Origin: Gammaproteobacteria bacterium
Lineage (GTDB): Bacteria; Pseudomonadota; Gammaproteobacteria; GCA-001735895
Assembly (NCBI GenBank): GCA_030066085.1
Contig: JASJCI010000018.1
Coordinates: forward strand, 1 to 51,213
Length of the DNA: 51,213 nt
Direction of reading: 5' to 3'
In this document: positions 32,303 through 40,319 of the stretch, piece after piece
Layout: each line of letters opens with the position of its first letter
How positions within the stretch are numbered: position 1 is the first letter of the stretch
Program-made: the position numbers and the translations under genes
The notes under the pieces: model-generated
Told to the model about the DNA's origin: nothing
The model's input: only the letters and a program-made list of their open reading frames with translations
Databases searched by the model: none

Positions 32303-33178
32303 ATGAGTAGTGCTTCCGATCAAGACTATTACGTACCGCACGGCACTCACTGGCCGATCATCGGGTCCGTAGGGCTGACCCTGAGCGTCGTCGGTTTCGC
32401 CAATTATCTGCATGACACCTGGAGCCTGACGCCAACGCTGGTTGGTCTCGCCATCCTGTTTTTCATGATGTTCGGCTGGTTCGGGCAGGTGATCAACGAG
32501 TCGCTGTCCGGGCTTTACAACAAGCAGGTGGACCTGTCCTTCCGCTGGAGCATGAGCTGGTTCATCTTCTCCGAGGTGATGTTTTTCGGCGCGTTTTTCG
32601 GCGCGCTGTTCTATGCCCGGATGTACTCCATTCCCTGGCTCGACGGCGCATCCAATAACGATGCGACCGCGCAGTACCTGTGGCCCGATTTCGAGGCCGC
32701 GTGGCCGCTGCTGACGGTGCCGCTGGCCGAGAAGTACGAGGTAGCCAAGGCGTTCATCGGCCCCTGGGGTCTGCCCGCGATCAACACCGTGATCCTGCTG
32801 ACCTCGGGCCTGACCGTAACCTTCGCGCACTGGGCGCTGAAGAAAAACGACACGCCAAAGCTGGTGTACTGGCTGGCAGCTACCGTTGCCCTGGGTTTCG
32901 GCTTCGTCGTGCTGCAGGGCTACGAGTATGTTCACCTCTACCGGGACCTGAACCTGCGACTCGATTCGGGTATCTACGGCAGCACCTTCTTCATGCTGAC
33001 CGGTTTCCACGGGTTCCACGTGACCATGGGCGCCACGATGCTGCTGATCATCATGATCCGCGCGGCCAAGGGACACTTCACGCCCGAAAATCACTTCGCC
33101 TTCGAGGGAGTGGCCTGGTACTGGCACTTCGTCGACGTGGTCTGGCTGGGATTGTTTATTTTCGTCTACTGGATCTGA
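32303..33178 (+). CDS. coxC: Cytochrome c oxidase subunit III
   Basis: Seven-span subunit that stabilises subunit I and the proton-uptake path. The 291-residue product begins MSSASDQDYYVPHGTHWPI, the family start. FSEVMFFGAFFGALFYAR (with the conserved membrane Glu) and LTGFHGFHVTMG and FVDVVWLGLFIFVYWI are typical of subunit III. I chose the ATG at 32303 over a TTG eight codons upstream. It is last in the cox operon and is followed by a strong terminator. Confidence 0.97.
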   Translation: MSSASDQDYYVPHGTHWPIIGSVGLTLSVVGFANYLHDTWSLTPTLVGLAILFFMMFGWFGQVINESLSGLYNKQVDLSFRWSMSWFIFSEVMFFGAFFGALFYARMYSIPWLDGASNNDATAQYLWPDFEAAWPLLTVPLAEKYEVAKAFIGPWGLPAINTVILLTSGLTVTFAHWALKKNDTPKLVYWLAATVALGFGFVVLQGYEYVHLYRDLNLRLDSGIYGSTFFMLTGFHGFHVTMGATMLLIIMIRAAKGHFTPENHFAFEGVAWYWHFVDVVWLGLFIFVYWI

Positions 33179-33198
33179 CGACAGTCAGCAGCAATACC

Positions 33199-33228
33199 GA
33201 AAAAGCCCGGTTCGTCCGGGCTTTTTTT
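33199..33228 (+). terminator. Intrinsic terminator of the cox operon
   Basis: Stem agcccgg (33204-33210), loop ttcgt, ccgggct (33216-33222), ending in a run of seven T. Located 20 bp after coxC. The A run on the other side makes it potentially bidirectional against rpoH. Confidence 0.9.
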
Positions 33229-33343
33229 GTCGGCGAGTGATTGCGCCGGGGAGCCGCCCCCGACCCGGAGCTTCGATTGCTTTGGGTCCCCGAAGTGTCT
33301 CGATCGCAAGCCCTGTTCGTGATCCGCCGACAAGCGGCAGGAT

Positions 33344-33369
33344 AAAAAAAGCCCGGACGGTGCCGGGCT
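33344..33369 (-). terminator. Intrinsic terminator of rpoH
   Basis: Stem agcccgg (33350-33356), loop acggtg, ccgggct (33363-33369). On the minus strand it ends in seven T (33344-33350). It lies 23 bp after the rpoH stop. It shares its stem sequence with the facing cox terminator, and the 115 bp between the two hold nothing recognisable. Confidence 0.9.
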
Positions 33370-33392
33370 TTGGAAGGGTATGGAGAAGCGGG

Positions 33393-34256
33393 TTACGCGA
33401 AGGAAGTCTTGATCGACTTGAACGCGTTGGCTTCGATCTGTCGAATCCGCTCGGCGGAAACCCCGAATTCCTCGGCCAGCTCGTGCAGGGTCGACTTGGG
33501 TTCGGTCAACCAGCGGCGGGTGACGATGGTCTTGCTGCGATCGTCGAGCTTGCCCATCGCCGCGGATAACATTTGCATGTTGTTGTCGCTGGTATCCTGC
33601 TTTTCCAGCAGCAATTCCGGTGACGGCGTGTTCGACGACAGGGAGTTTGACGGTGCCAGGTAGGCCGAGTCTTCGTCCTCGTCGGCCGGGGCGTCGAACG
33701 CGAGATCGTAGTTGTTGAGCCGGTTTTCCATCTCGATAACGTTTTCGCGGGTCACGCCGAGGGTTTCCGCAACCTCGTCGATTTCCTCGAGCTTGAACCA
33801 GCCCAGGCGTTTCTTCTGGCTGCGCAGCTTGAAGAACAGCTTGCGCTGGGCCTTGGTCGTGGCCACCTTGACGATGCGCCAGTTCTTCAGGATGTATTCG
33901 TGAATCTCGGCCTTGATCCAGTGCACCGCGAATGAGACCAGGCGCACGCCAACCTCCGGATCGAAACGCTTGACGGCCTTCATCAGGCCGATGCTGCCCT
34001 CCTGGATGAGGTCGGCGATCGGCAGGCCATAACCCGCGTAGTTGTTGGCAATCTTGATGACAAAACGGAGGTGTGGCAGGACGAGCTTTTGCGCGGACTC
34101 GAGGTTGCCGGTCTGCTGCAGGTCCGTTGCCAGCGCGTACTCTTCCTCGGCGGTCAGAACCGGGATGCTCCGGGCGGCCTGAATGTAGGCCTCCAGGTTG
34201 GAGCTGCCGGTCAGCGCGGGCAGGGTGTTGCGGCTAAGGGCCAGTTCTGTGCTCAT
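33393..34256 (-). CDS. rpoH: Heat-shock sigma factor RpoH (sigma-32)
   Basis: Directs RNA polymerase to heat-shock promoters (chaperones, proteases). The 287-residue product has the -10-binding region LVSFAVHWIKAEIHEYIL, the RpoH-specific box QRKLFFKLRSQKKRLGW, and a region 4 helix-turn-helix TLHELAEEFGVSAERIRQIE. Length matches E. coli RpoH (284). The ATG has AGAGGA six bases upstream. A CIRCE-type operator lies 26-52 bp upstream, over the predicted start of transcription. slyD is divergent, and a response regulator plus slyD separate it from ftsX. Confidence 0.98.
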   Translation of the reverse strand: MSTELALSRNTLPALTGSSNLEAYIQAARSIPVLTAEEEYALATDLQQTGNLESAQKLVLPHLRFVIKIANNYAGYGLPIADLIQEGSIGLMKAVKRFDPEVGVRLVSFAVHWIKAEIHEYILKNWRIVKVATTKAQRKLFFKLRSQKKRLGWFKLEEIDEVAETLGVTRENVIEMENRLNNYDLAFDAPADEDEDSAYLAPSNSLSSNTPSPELLLEKQDTSDNNMQMLSAAMGKLDDRSKTIVTRRWLTEPKSTLHELAEEFGVSAERIRQIEANAFKSIKTSFA

Positions 34257-34281
34257 GAATATTCCTCTTCGGTGTCTATTT

Positions 34282-34308
34282 TTAGCACTCTAAGAGATCG
34301 AGTGCCAG
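34282..34308. promoter_or_regulatory. CIRCE-like HrcA operator upstream of rpoH
   Basis: The plus strand reads TTAGCACTC, nine bases (taagagatc), GAGTGCCAG. The CIRCE consensus is TTAGCACTC-N9-GAGTGCTAA. The left arm is perfect and the right arm matches 7 of 9, with exact spacing. It covers about -1 to +25 of the predicted rpoH transcript, a typical place for repression by HrcA. hrcA itself is not in the window. Confidence 0.85.
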
Positions 34309-34310
34309 TA

Positions 34311-34340
34311 ATTAGAGCATAAACAACGCAATAAGTTCAA
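34311..34340 (-). promoter_or_regulatory. Putative sigma-70 promoter of rpoH
   Basis: On the minus strand TTGAAC (34335-34340; 4 of 6) and TCTAAT (34311-34316; 5 of 6) are 18 bp apart. The expected start point falls within the adjacent CIRCE palindrome. CTTGAAC resembles a sigma-32 -35, but no CCCCAT-type -10 follows at 13-14 bp, so I favour sigma-70. Confidence 0.55.
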
Positions 34341-34840
34341 GTAAATTAGCAATTGTTAATATGGTCTGTAAGTACATGTTAAATAAAGAAAAACTAATCA
34401 ATATACGCAGTTTCGGGTGCTTCGGATCAAACCGGAAGGGGTAAACGGGACAGTATTCGCGAGCCAGGTCGACAAGAAGTTCGGATGACGGGCCGGGTCG
34501 CGTCCGTGCCCACGGTTGCCTGCCGCCCGGACTGACGCAGCAGGTCCCGGAAGTGGCATTGTCGTCGCGGCTGCGGTCGCGCAATCGACGGGAATTTCCT
34601 TCGCCGCCAGGCGGCTGCATTGACTACCCGCGGCATGCGGTTACTCTCGTTTCGACTACGGTGGGGCAAGCGGTCGACCGGTCGCTGACTCGGCTCTTCG
34701 CCTGCTGTTATACTGTGCACGCGGTGGAGTTTCGTTCGCTGCAACAGTCTCCAGGATTCTCACCCAGAAAGTCTTGAGCGGGTTTCGTGGAATAGCCATG
34801 AGCAGTCCGCTCGCAGGACGTTTTACAGGAATCCTTTTGT
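34341..34840. other. Gene-poor interval between rpoH and slyD
   Basis: About 500 bp without a credible gene. The first 80 bp are AT-rich (near 34341-34410) and the rest is GC-rich. Open frames on both strands (up to about 105 codons) overlap one another and resemble nothing I recognise. A plausible slyD promoter lies at the far end: CTGACT (34685-34690), 18 bp, TATACT (34709-34714). The remainder could hold a long leader, an unrecognised small RNA or decayed sequence. Confidence 0.5.
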
Positions 34841-35326
34841 ATGAGCATTACCCAGAACAAGGTCGTCAGCATTCACTACAACGTGGTTGACGCCGACAGC
34901 GAGGAGAGCATCGACTCATCTGACGGTCGCGATCCGATGGTGTACCTGCACGGTGCACGTAATATCATCCCGGGGCTCGAGCAGGCGCTCGAAGGCAAGG
35001 CGGCGGGAGATGCGTTCGATGTCACCGTGGCGGCTGTCGATGCCTACGGTGAGCACAGCGACGACCGGGTACAAAAAGTGCCGCGCGAAGCCTTCGCCGA
35101 AATCAGCGAGGTCTATCCCGGTCTGAAGGTCACCGCGCAGACCGACATGGGGCCGATAGAGTTACTGGTCACGGAGGTTGCGGACGACGAGGTTACGGTC
35201 GATGCGAATCACCCGCTGGCGGGGAGGAACCTGAAGTTCAGCGTGCGCGTGGAAGACGTGCGGGACGCAAGCGAGGAAGAGGTTGCTCACGGACATGTGC
35301 ATGGCCCCGGCGGACAGGAGCACTAG
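34841..35326 (+). CDS. slyD: FKBP-type peptidyl-prolyl isomerase, SlyD-like
   Basis: Cytosolic prolyl isomerase and chaperone with a metal-binding tail. The 161-residue product starts MSITQNKVVSIHYNVVD, then DPMVYLHGARNIIPGLEQALEG (FKBP half), an insert-in-flap domain (about 70-120), and LAGRNLKFSVRVEDVRDA. The C-terminal tail is short and modestly His-rich (HGHVHGPGGQEH), much shorter than in E. coli SlyD. AGGA lies about 9 bases before the ATG. Divergent from rpoH, so two proteostasis genes face each other. Confidence 0.93.
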   Translation: MSITQNKVVSIHYNVVDADSEESIDSSDGRDPMVYLHGARNIIPGLEQALEGKAAGDAFDVTVAAVDAYGEHSDDRVQKVPREAFAEISEVYPGLKVTAQTDMGPIELLVTEVADDEVTVDANHPLAGRNLKFSVRVEDVRDASEEEVAHGHVHGPGGQEH

Positions 35327-35392
35327 CGGAGCATTCCTGTGCCGCCATTTTTACGCCCGGGCGGCCTGGATCAACCGCGGCAGCGGCAAGGA

Positions 35393-36223
35393 TCAGGGAT
35401 TCAGAGCTTCGCTCTGGCGCTTGACGTTGACCAGCGTGCGCAGGCGCGTGAGCAGGTCGTGCTCGTCTACCGGCTTGGTAATGAAATCATTGGTTCCGGC
35501 GCCGAAGATGCCGGTGAAGTCGGTGCGCTCGTCTTCGCCGGGCTCGATCGTCATCAACAGCACCGGTAGCGCCAGGTAGTCCAGCTCGAGGTCGTTGCGC
35601 ACCGCCTGGATCAGCTCGAAGCCGTTCATGTCGCCCGACAGCGTCAGGTCGGTGATCATCACGTCGATAGCGGTTTCGCCGTTGTTTACCGCCATGTCCC
35701 GCCGCAGGAACGCCAGCGCCTCGGATGCCTCGCGAAAATGCTGGTACTCGATGTTGTTGCGATCGAGTATCGCGGTCGTAATCGCGGTCGAGGTCGCGCT
35801 CTTGTCGACATAGAGCACCTTGACCGGAAAGTCGTTGCGCGTGCCGAGGTAATTCAGGATAAAGTTGACCAGCGACTTGTGACCTTCCGCCTTGTCGAAA
35901 TAGGCGGTGACCGCATCGGTATCCTCCATGCTGGCGCCCATGACCCGCGTATCGGTATCGCCGGAAACGACGAAAATCGCGGTGTCCTTGTTTTTCGGCG
36001 TTTGCCTGATCTGATCGATCAACTGGTAACCGTCGGTGTCCGGCAGCGATATTCCGGTGGTGATGATTTCGAATTCGAAACGCTTGACCGCGGTCAGTGC
36101 TTCCTTGCCGGTGCCGCAGGCAATGATGTCCAGGTCGGGTGCCTCGGCGGAAATCTCCTTGAACAGGATCGTACGTGCCGAATCGGACGAGTCGATCAGT
36201 AACAGGCGGCGTTTTCCGGACAT
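35393..36223 (-). CDS. Response regulator with two receiver domains, the first degenerate
   Basis: A 276-residue cytosolic protein with two CheY-like receivers (about 6-125 and 134-265) and no output domain. In the second, Asp192 (ITDLTLSG) is the expected phosphoacceptor and Lys250 (ITKPVDE) the conserved lysine. In the first, the phosphoacceptor position is Gly57 (IITTGISLPDTDG), so it cannot be phosphorylated normally, though Lys111 is kept. The ATG at 36223 gives a clean receiver start; the frame continues 19 codons upstream into ftsX. It starts 11 bp after ftsX. Its partner kinase and role are unknown. Confidence 0.85.
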   Translation of the reverse strand: MSGKRRLLLIDSSDSARTILFKEISAEAPDLDIIACGTGKEALTAVKRFEFEIITTGISLPDTDGYQLIDQIRQTPKNKDTAIFVVSGDTDTRVMGASMEDTDAVTAYFDKAEGHKSLVNFILNYLGTRNDFPVKVLYVDKSATSTAITTAILDRNNIEYQHFREASEALAFLRRDMAVNNGETAIDVMITDLTLSGDMNGFELIQAVRNDLELDYLALPVLLMTIEPGEDERTDFTGIFGAGTNDFITKPVDEHDLLTRLRTLVNVKRQSEALNP

Positions 36224-36234
36224 GAACTGCTTCG

Positions 36235-37194
36235 TTAACTGGGTTCTATTTGTTTCAGGTGGCGGGCCACCGCGATCCATGACCCGGCGAGGCCCAGCAA
36301 TGTACTAGAGGTTAGCAGAATAAAGAAGTCGTGCAGGGAAAATGTTATCAGCTGGTGCTCTGACTGGTACAGCAGGTTGAGACGCTGCAGCGGGCCCGAG
36401 ATGGCGAGGTAACCCAGTTCCACGATGAGCCAGGACAGCAGGCCGCCGAACAGGCCGTACCATACCCCGCCGTAAAGAAACGGGCGGCGGATGAAGGCGT
36501 CGGTTGCCCCGATCAGCTTGGTGACGATGATTTCCTGGTAGCGGTTCTGGATATCGAGACGGATCGTGTTGCCGATTACCAGCAGCACCGCGATCGCGAA
36601 CAGCGCGGTAATGATGGCGACCCCGCGCTGCGCGATTTCAAGGATCGTGTACAGGCGTTCGAGCCACTCGGTATCGAGCTTGGCAATATCCACTTCAGGC
36701 AGGGCCTGCAGTTCACCGAGCAGGTTGCGCACGCGAAAACGGTCGATCTCGAGCTGCGGCTCGACCACGATGGTGTGCGGCAGGGGGTTACTGCTGAGCG
36801 TATCGATACTCTTGCCGAAGCCCGAGTCTTGACGAAATTCCTGTAGCGATACCTCGCGCGAAATGAAGCGCGTCGACTCGACGTCGGGCATCGCCGCGAT
36901 CTGTTCGTCCAGCGACCTTGCCCGGTTTTCATCGACACCGAGGTCGAGGAACAGGCTGATCTGCGAACTCGAGCGTAGATCGCCGGACATGGCCTCTATG
37001 TTCTTGAGGAAGAGGTAAAATCCGCCGGGCAGCGACAGCGTAATGCCGATGACCGCTACCGTCATCAGCGTGGTGGCCGGGGCCTGGTAAATCTTGCCCA
37101 GGCTGAAGATGAGCGACTGCAGGTGATGGGCCAGGTAAGCCGATAAATGGATACCGCTGCCTGGCCGCCGGCGCCGACGGTTACTCGTAGCCAT
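36235..37194 (-). CDS. ftsX: Cell division protein FtsX
   Basis: Membrane partner of FtsE; the complex activates periplasmic septal amidase regulators during division. The 319-residue product has a basic cytosolic N-terminus, a first membrane segment (about 42-64), a large periplasmic loop, and three further segments. RLDIQNRYQEIIVTKLIGATDAFIRRPF is the conserved FtsX cytosolic loop. It overlaps ftsE by 14 bp. It is followed by a response regulator rather than rpoH. Confidence 0.96.
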   Translation of the reverse strand: MATSNRRRRRPGSGIHLSAYLAHHLQSLIFSLGKIYQAPATTLMTVAVIGITLSLPGGFYLFLKNIEAMSGDLRSSSQISLFLDLGVDENRARSLDEQIAAMPDVESTRFISREVSLQEFRQDSGFGKSIDTLSSNPLPHTIVVEPQLEIDRFRVRNLLGELQALPEVDIAKLDTEWLERLYTILEIAQRGVAIITALFAIAVLLVIGNTIRLDIQNRYQEIIVTKLIGATDAFIRRPFLYGGVWYGLFGGLLSWLIVELGYLAISGPLQRLNLLYQSEHQLITFSLHDFFILLTSSTLLGLAGSWIAVARHLKQIEPS

Positions 37195-37879
37195 GCAGGA
37201 TTTCCCTCGGCCCGGTGTCGAGATCGTTCAGGATCAGCTCGCCCCGGTTCAGCGTCATGCGCGGTTTTTGCAGTTCGTCGATCAGGCTGAGATCGTGACT
37301 CGCCACCAGCACGGTGACGCCGACCTGGTTGAAATCGACAAAAATTTGCATGATTTCGCGCGACAGCACGGGATCGAGATTACCGGTTGGCTCGTCGGCC
37401 AGCAGCAGCATGGGTTTGTGCACTACCGCGCGGGCGATGCCGACGCGCTGCTGTTCACCGCCCGACAGCGTGATCGGCATCGACTTTTCCTTGTGCAGCA
37501 GGCCGACCTTGTCCAGCGCGGCGCGCGTGCGGCGCGCGATTTCGTGCCGCGGGTATCCCTGGATGAGCAGCGGCATCGCGACATTGTCGAACACCGGCCG
37601 ATCGAACAGGAGCTGGTGATCCTGAAAGATGATGCCGATATTGCGCCGAATATAAGGTACCCGGTGACGCGGCAGGGTATTGAGGTTGATCCGGTTCAGC
37701 AGGGCCTGCCCACGGGTCGGTTTCTCGATCAACGCGATCAGCTTGAGCATGGTGCTTTTGCCGGCACCCGAATGCCCGGTCAGGAACGCCATCTCGCCGT
37801 CGCCGAGAGTCAGCGTCACGTTCTTCAGGGCATCGTAGCCGCCCTCGTAACGCTTGGTGACGTTGTGAAACTCGATCAT
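37181..37879 (-). CDS. ftsE: Cell division ATP-binding protein FtsE
   Basis: ABC ATPase that drives FtsX. The 232-residue product has Walker [10 protein letters not shown], signature [14 protein letters not shown] and Walker [12 protein letters not shown], followed by the H-loop in VASHDLSLI. Starts [14 protein letters not shown], the standard FtsE N-terminus. Lies 12 bp after ftsY and overlaps ftsX, as in the widespread ftsYEX operon. Confidence 0.97.
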   Translation of the reverse strand: MIEFHNVTKRYEGGYDALKNVTLTLGDGEMAFLTGHSGAGKSTMLKLIALIEKPTRGQALLNRINLNTLPRHRVPYIRRNIGIIFQDHQLLFDRPVFDNVAMPLLIQGYPRHEIARRTRAALDKVGLLHKEKSMPITLSGGEQQRVGIARAVVHKPMLLLADEPTGNLDPVLSREIMQIFVDFNQVGVTVLVASHDLSLIDELQKPRMTLNRGELILNDLDTGPREILHGYE

Positions 37880-37891
37880 GCAGGCAATGGG

Positions 37892-38857
37892 TCAGGATTC
37901 GGCGAGCAGGGCGTCGACGAACTCCTCGTGATCGAAGGGACGCAGGTCGGCCGCGGTCTCGCCGACACCGATGAAGCGGATCGGTGTCTGTAGCTGCTCG
38001 GCGACGCCGAAGATCATGCCGCCCTTGGCGGTGCCGTCGAGCTTGGTCAGGATGATGCCGCTGACGCCGATGGTGTCGCGGAAATTCTGCGCCTGCGCCA
38101 TCGCGTTCTGGCCGGTACCAGCGTCGAGTACCAGCAGGGTCTCGTGGGGTGCCTCGGGATCGAGCTTGGTCATGACGCGGCGGATCTTTTCGAGCTCGTC
38201 CATCAGGCTCATCTGGGTGTGCAGGCGGCCGGCGGTATCGGCGATCAACACGTCGATACCGCGCGCCTGGGCCGATTGCAGTGCGTCGAAGATCACCGAC
38301 GCCGAGTCGGCTCCCTGGCCCTGGCTCACTACCGGCACGTCGAGGCGCTCGCCCCAGGTCTGCAGCTGTTCCACCGCCGCCGCGCGGAAGGTATCGCCGG
38401 CGGCGAGCATAACCTTCAGGCCCTGGTCGCGAAAACGCTGTGCGAGCTTGCCGACGGTGGTAGTTTTGCCGGCGCCGTTGACGCCGACCATGAGGATCAC
38501 GAACGGCTTGCGCGCGCGATCGATCTGCAGCGGTGCGGCGCAGGGCTCGAGGATTTCGGCCATGGTCGATTTCAGCGCCGACATCAGGCTGTCGCTGTCA
38601 TCGAGTTCGCGGCGCGCGACTGCCTCGGTCATGCGGGTCGTGATCCGTTGCGTGGCGCCAATACCGACGTCGGCGATCAGCAACTGCTCTTCGAGCGCTT
38701 CGAGCAGGTCGTCGTCGATCTGCTTCTTGCCGAGCAACAGGTCGGCCAGGCCGGAAGACAGGTTCTGGCGGGTTTTACTGAGCCGCTGGCGCAGTGAGGT
38801 GAACAACCCGGTCGCCGGTTGCGCGTCTTCCTTGTTCGCCGATTTGAATCCGAACAT
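37892..38857 (-). CDS. ftsY: Signal recognition particle receptor FtsY
   Basis: Membrane-associated SRP GTPase that receives ribosome-nascent chain complexes. The 321-residue product begins almost directly with the NG domain (LFTSLRQRLSKTRQNLSSGL); the long acidic A domain of E. coli FtsY is lacking. GTPase motifs are GVNGAGKTTTVGKLA, DTAGRLHTQ and TKLDGTAKGG. GGAG precedes the ATG. First of ftsYEX and divergent from rsmD, the standard arrangement. Confidence 0.98.
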   Translation of the reverse strand: MFGFKSANKEDAQPATGLFTSLRQRLSKTRQNLSSGLADLLLGKKQIDDDLLEALEEQLLIADVGIGATQRITTRMTEAVARRELDDSDSLMSALKSTMAEILEPCAAPLQIDRARKPFVILMVGVNGAGKTTTVGKLAQRFRDQGLKVMLAAGDTFRAAAVEQLQTWGERLDVPVVSQGQGADSASVIFDALQSAQARGIDVLIADTAGRLHTQMSLMDELEKIRRVMTKLDPEAPHETLLVLDAGTGQNAMAQAQNFRDTIGVSGIILTKLDGTAKGGMIFGVAEQLQTPIRFIGVGETAADLRPFDHEEFVDALLAES

Positions 38858-38929
38858 CGATTCTCCGGATAGTGGAATTCAGGCACAATATGCTATCAGA
38901 AAGCGGTTCGGGCGGGCACTCCGGCAGAC

Positions 38930-39493
38930 ATGAAATCCGAGGTCAGAATCATTGCCGGGCAGTGGCGTGGACGCAAGCTGCCGGTGGTCGACGTCGCCGG
39001 CTTGCGGCCGACGCCTGACCGGATTCGCGAAACGCTGTTCAACTGGCTCGCGGCGGATTGCCGCGATGCCGTGGTACTGGACTGTTTTGCCGGCAGCGGC
39101 GCGCTAGGCCTCGAAGCGCTGTCGCGCGGTGCCCGGCGGCTGGTTGCGATCGAACGCGACCGGCGCGCGCTGGAGAACCTGGAGCAACTGCGCACGGCTC
39201 TCGGGGACAGCCGTTTCGAACTGCTGGCGGGTGACGCCGCCAGGCTGATTGGCGGACTCGACACCCGCTTCGACATCGTGTTCATCGACCCGCCCTACGC
39301 CGCCGCGGCGCAGCGGCTGGCGATACTCGGCGAGCTCGAAGGCGCGAACTGCCTGCGGGAGGGCGCCAGGCTTTACTTCGAGTGGCCGCGCGGCGGTGAT
39401 GGCGAACCGCACTCCCCGCGCCTGCAATGGCTGAAACGCAAAAGCGCCGGCCAGGTGGATTATGGTGTGGCCGAATGGCGGCGAACTGGTTAA
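38930..39493 (+). CDS. rsmD: 16S rRNA (guanine966-N2)-methyltransferase RsmD
   Basis: Methylates G966 of 16S rRNA with SAM. The 187-residue product starts MKSEVRIIAGQWRGRKLPV. It carries RPTPDRIRETLFNWL, SAM motif I LDCFAGSGALGLEALSRGA, and the amino-methyltransferase catalytic motif DPPY (IDPPYAAAAQ). It diverges from ftsY and precedes coaD by 46 bp, a common gammaproteobacterial order. Confidence 0.97.
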   Translation: MKSEVRIIAGQWRGRKLPVVDVAGLRPTPDRIRETLFNWLAADCRDAVVLDCFAGSGALGLEALSRGARRLVAIERDRRALENLEQLRTALGDSRFELLAGDAARLIGGLDTRFDIVFIDPPYAAAAQRLAILGELEGANCLREGARLYFEWPRGGDGEPHSPRLQWLKRKSAGQVDYGVAEWRRTG

Positions 39494-39539
39494 ACTCTTG
39501 CGGGTTTCGCGCTCGGGTCGCGTTTTGCAGAGGTAGTTA

Positions 39540-40300
<761 letters not shown>

Positions 40301-40319
40301 GCGCTCTGCCGGTCGGGGC

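Noticed and set aside
34312-34744. Small genes of 102-105 codons on the minus strand between rpoH and slyD
   Set aside because: The frames overlap one another and the predicted slyD promoter, lack ribosome-binding sites, and their products are Arg/Pro/Gly-rich without recognisable features.
38677-38857. FtsY truncated at the N-terminus by a frameshift
   Set aside because: The acidic A domain is missing, but the NG domain is complete, the ATG has a good GGAG, and many bacteria have a short FtsY. It is a natural variant, not damage.
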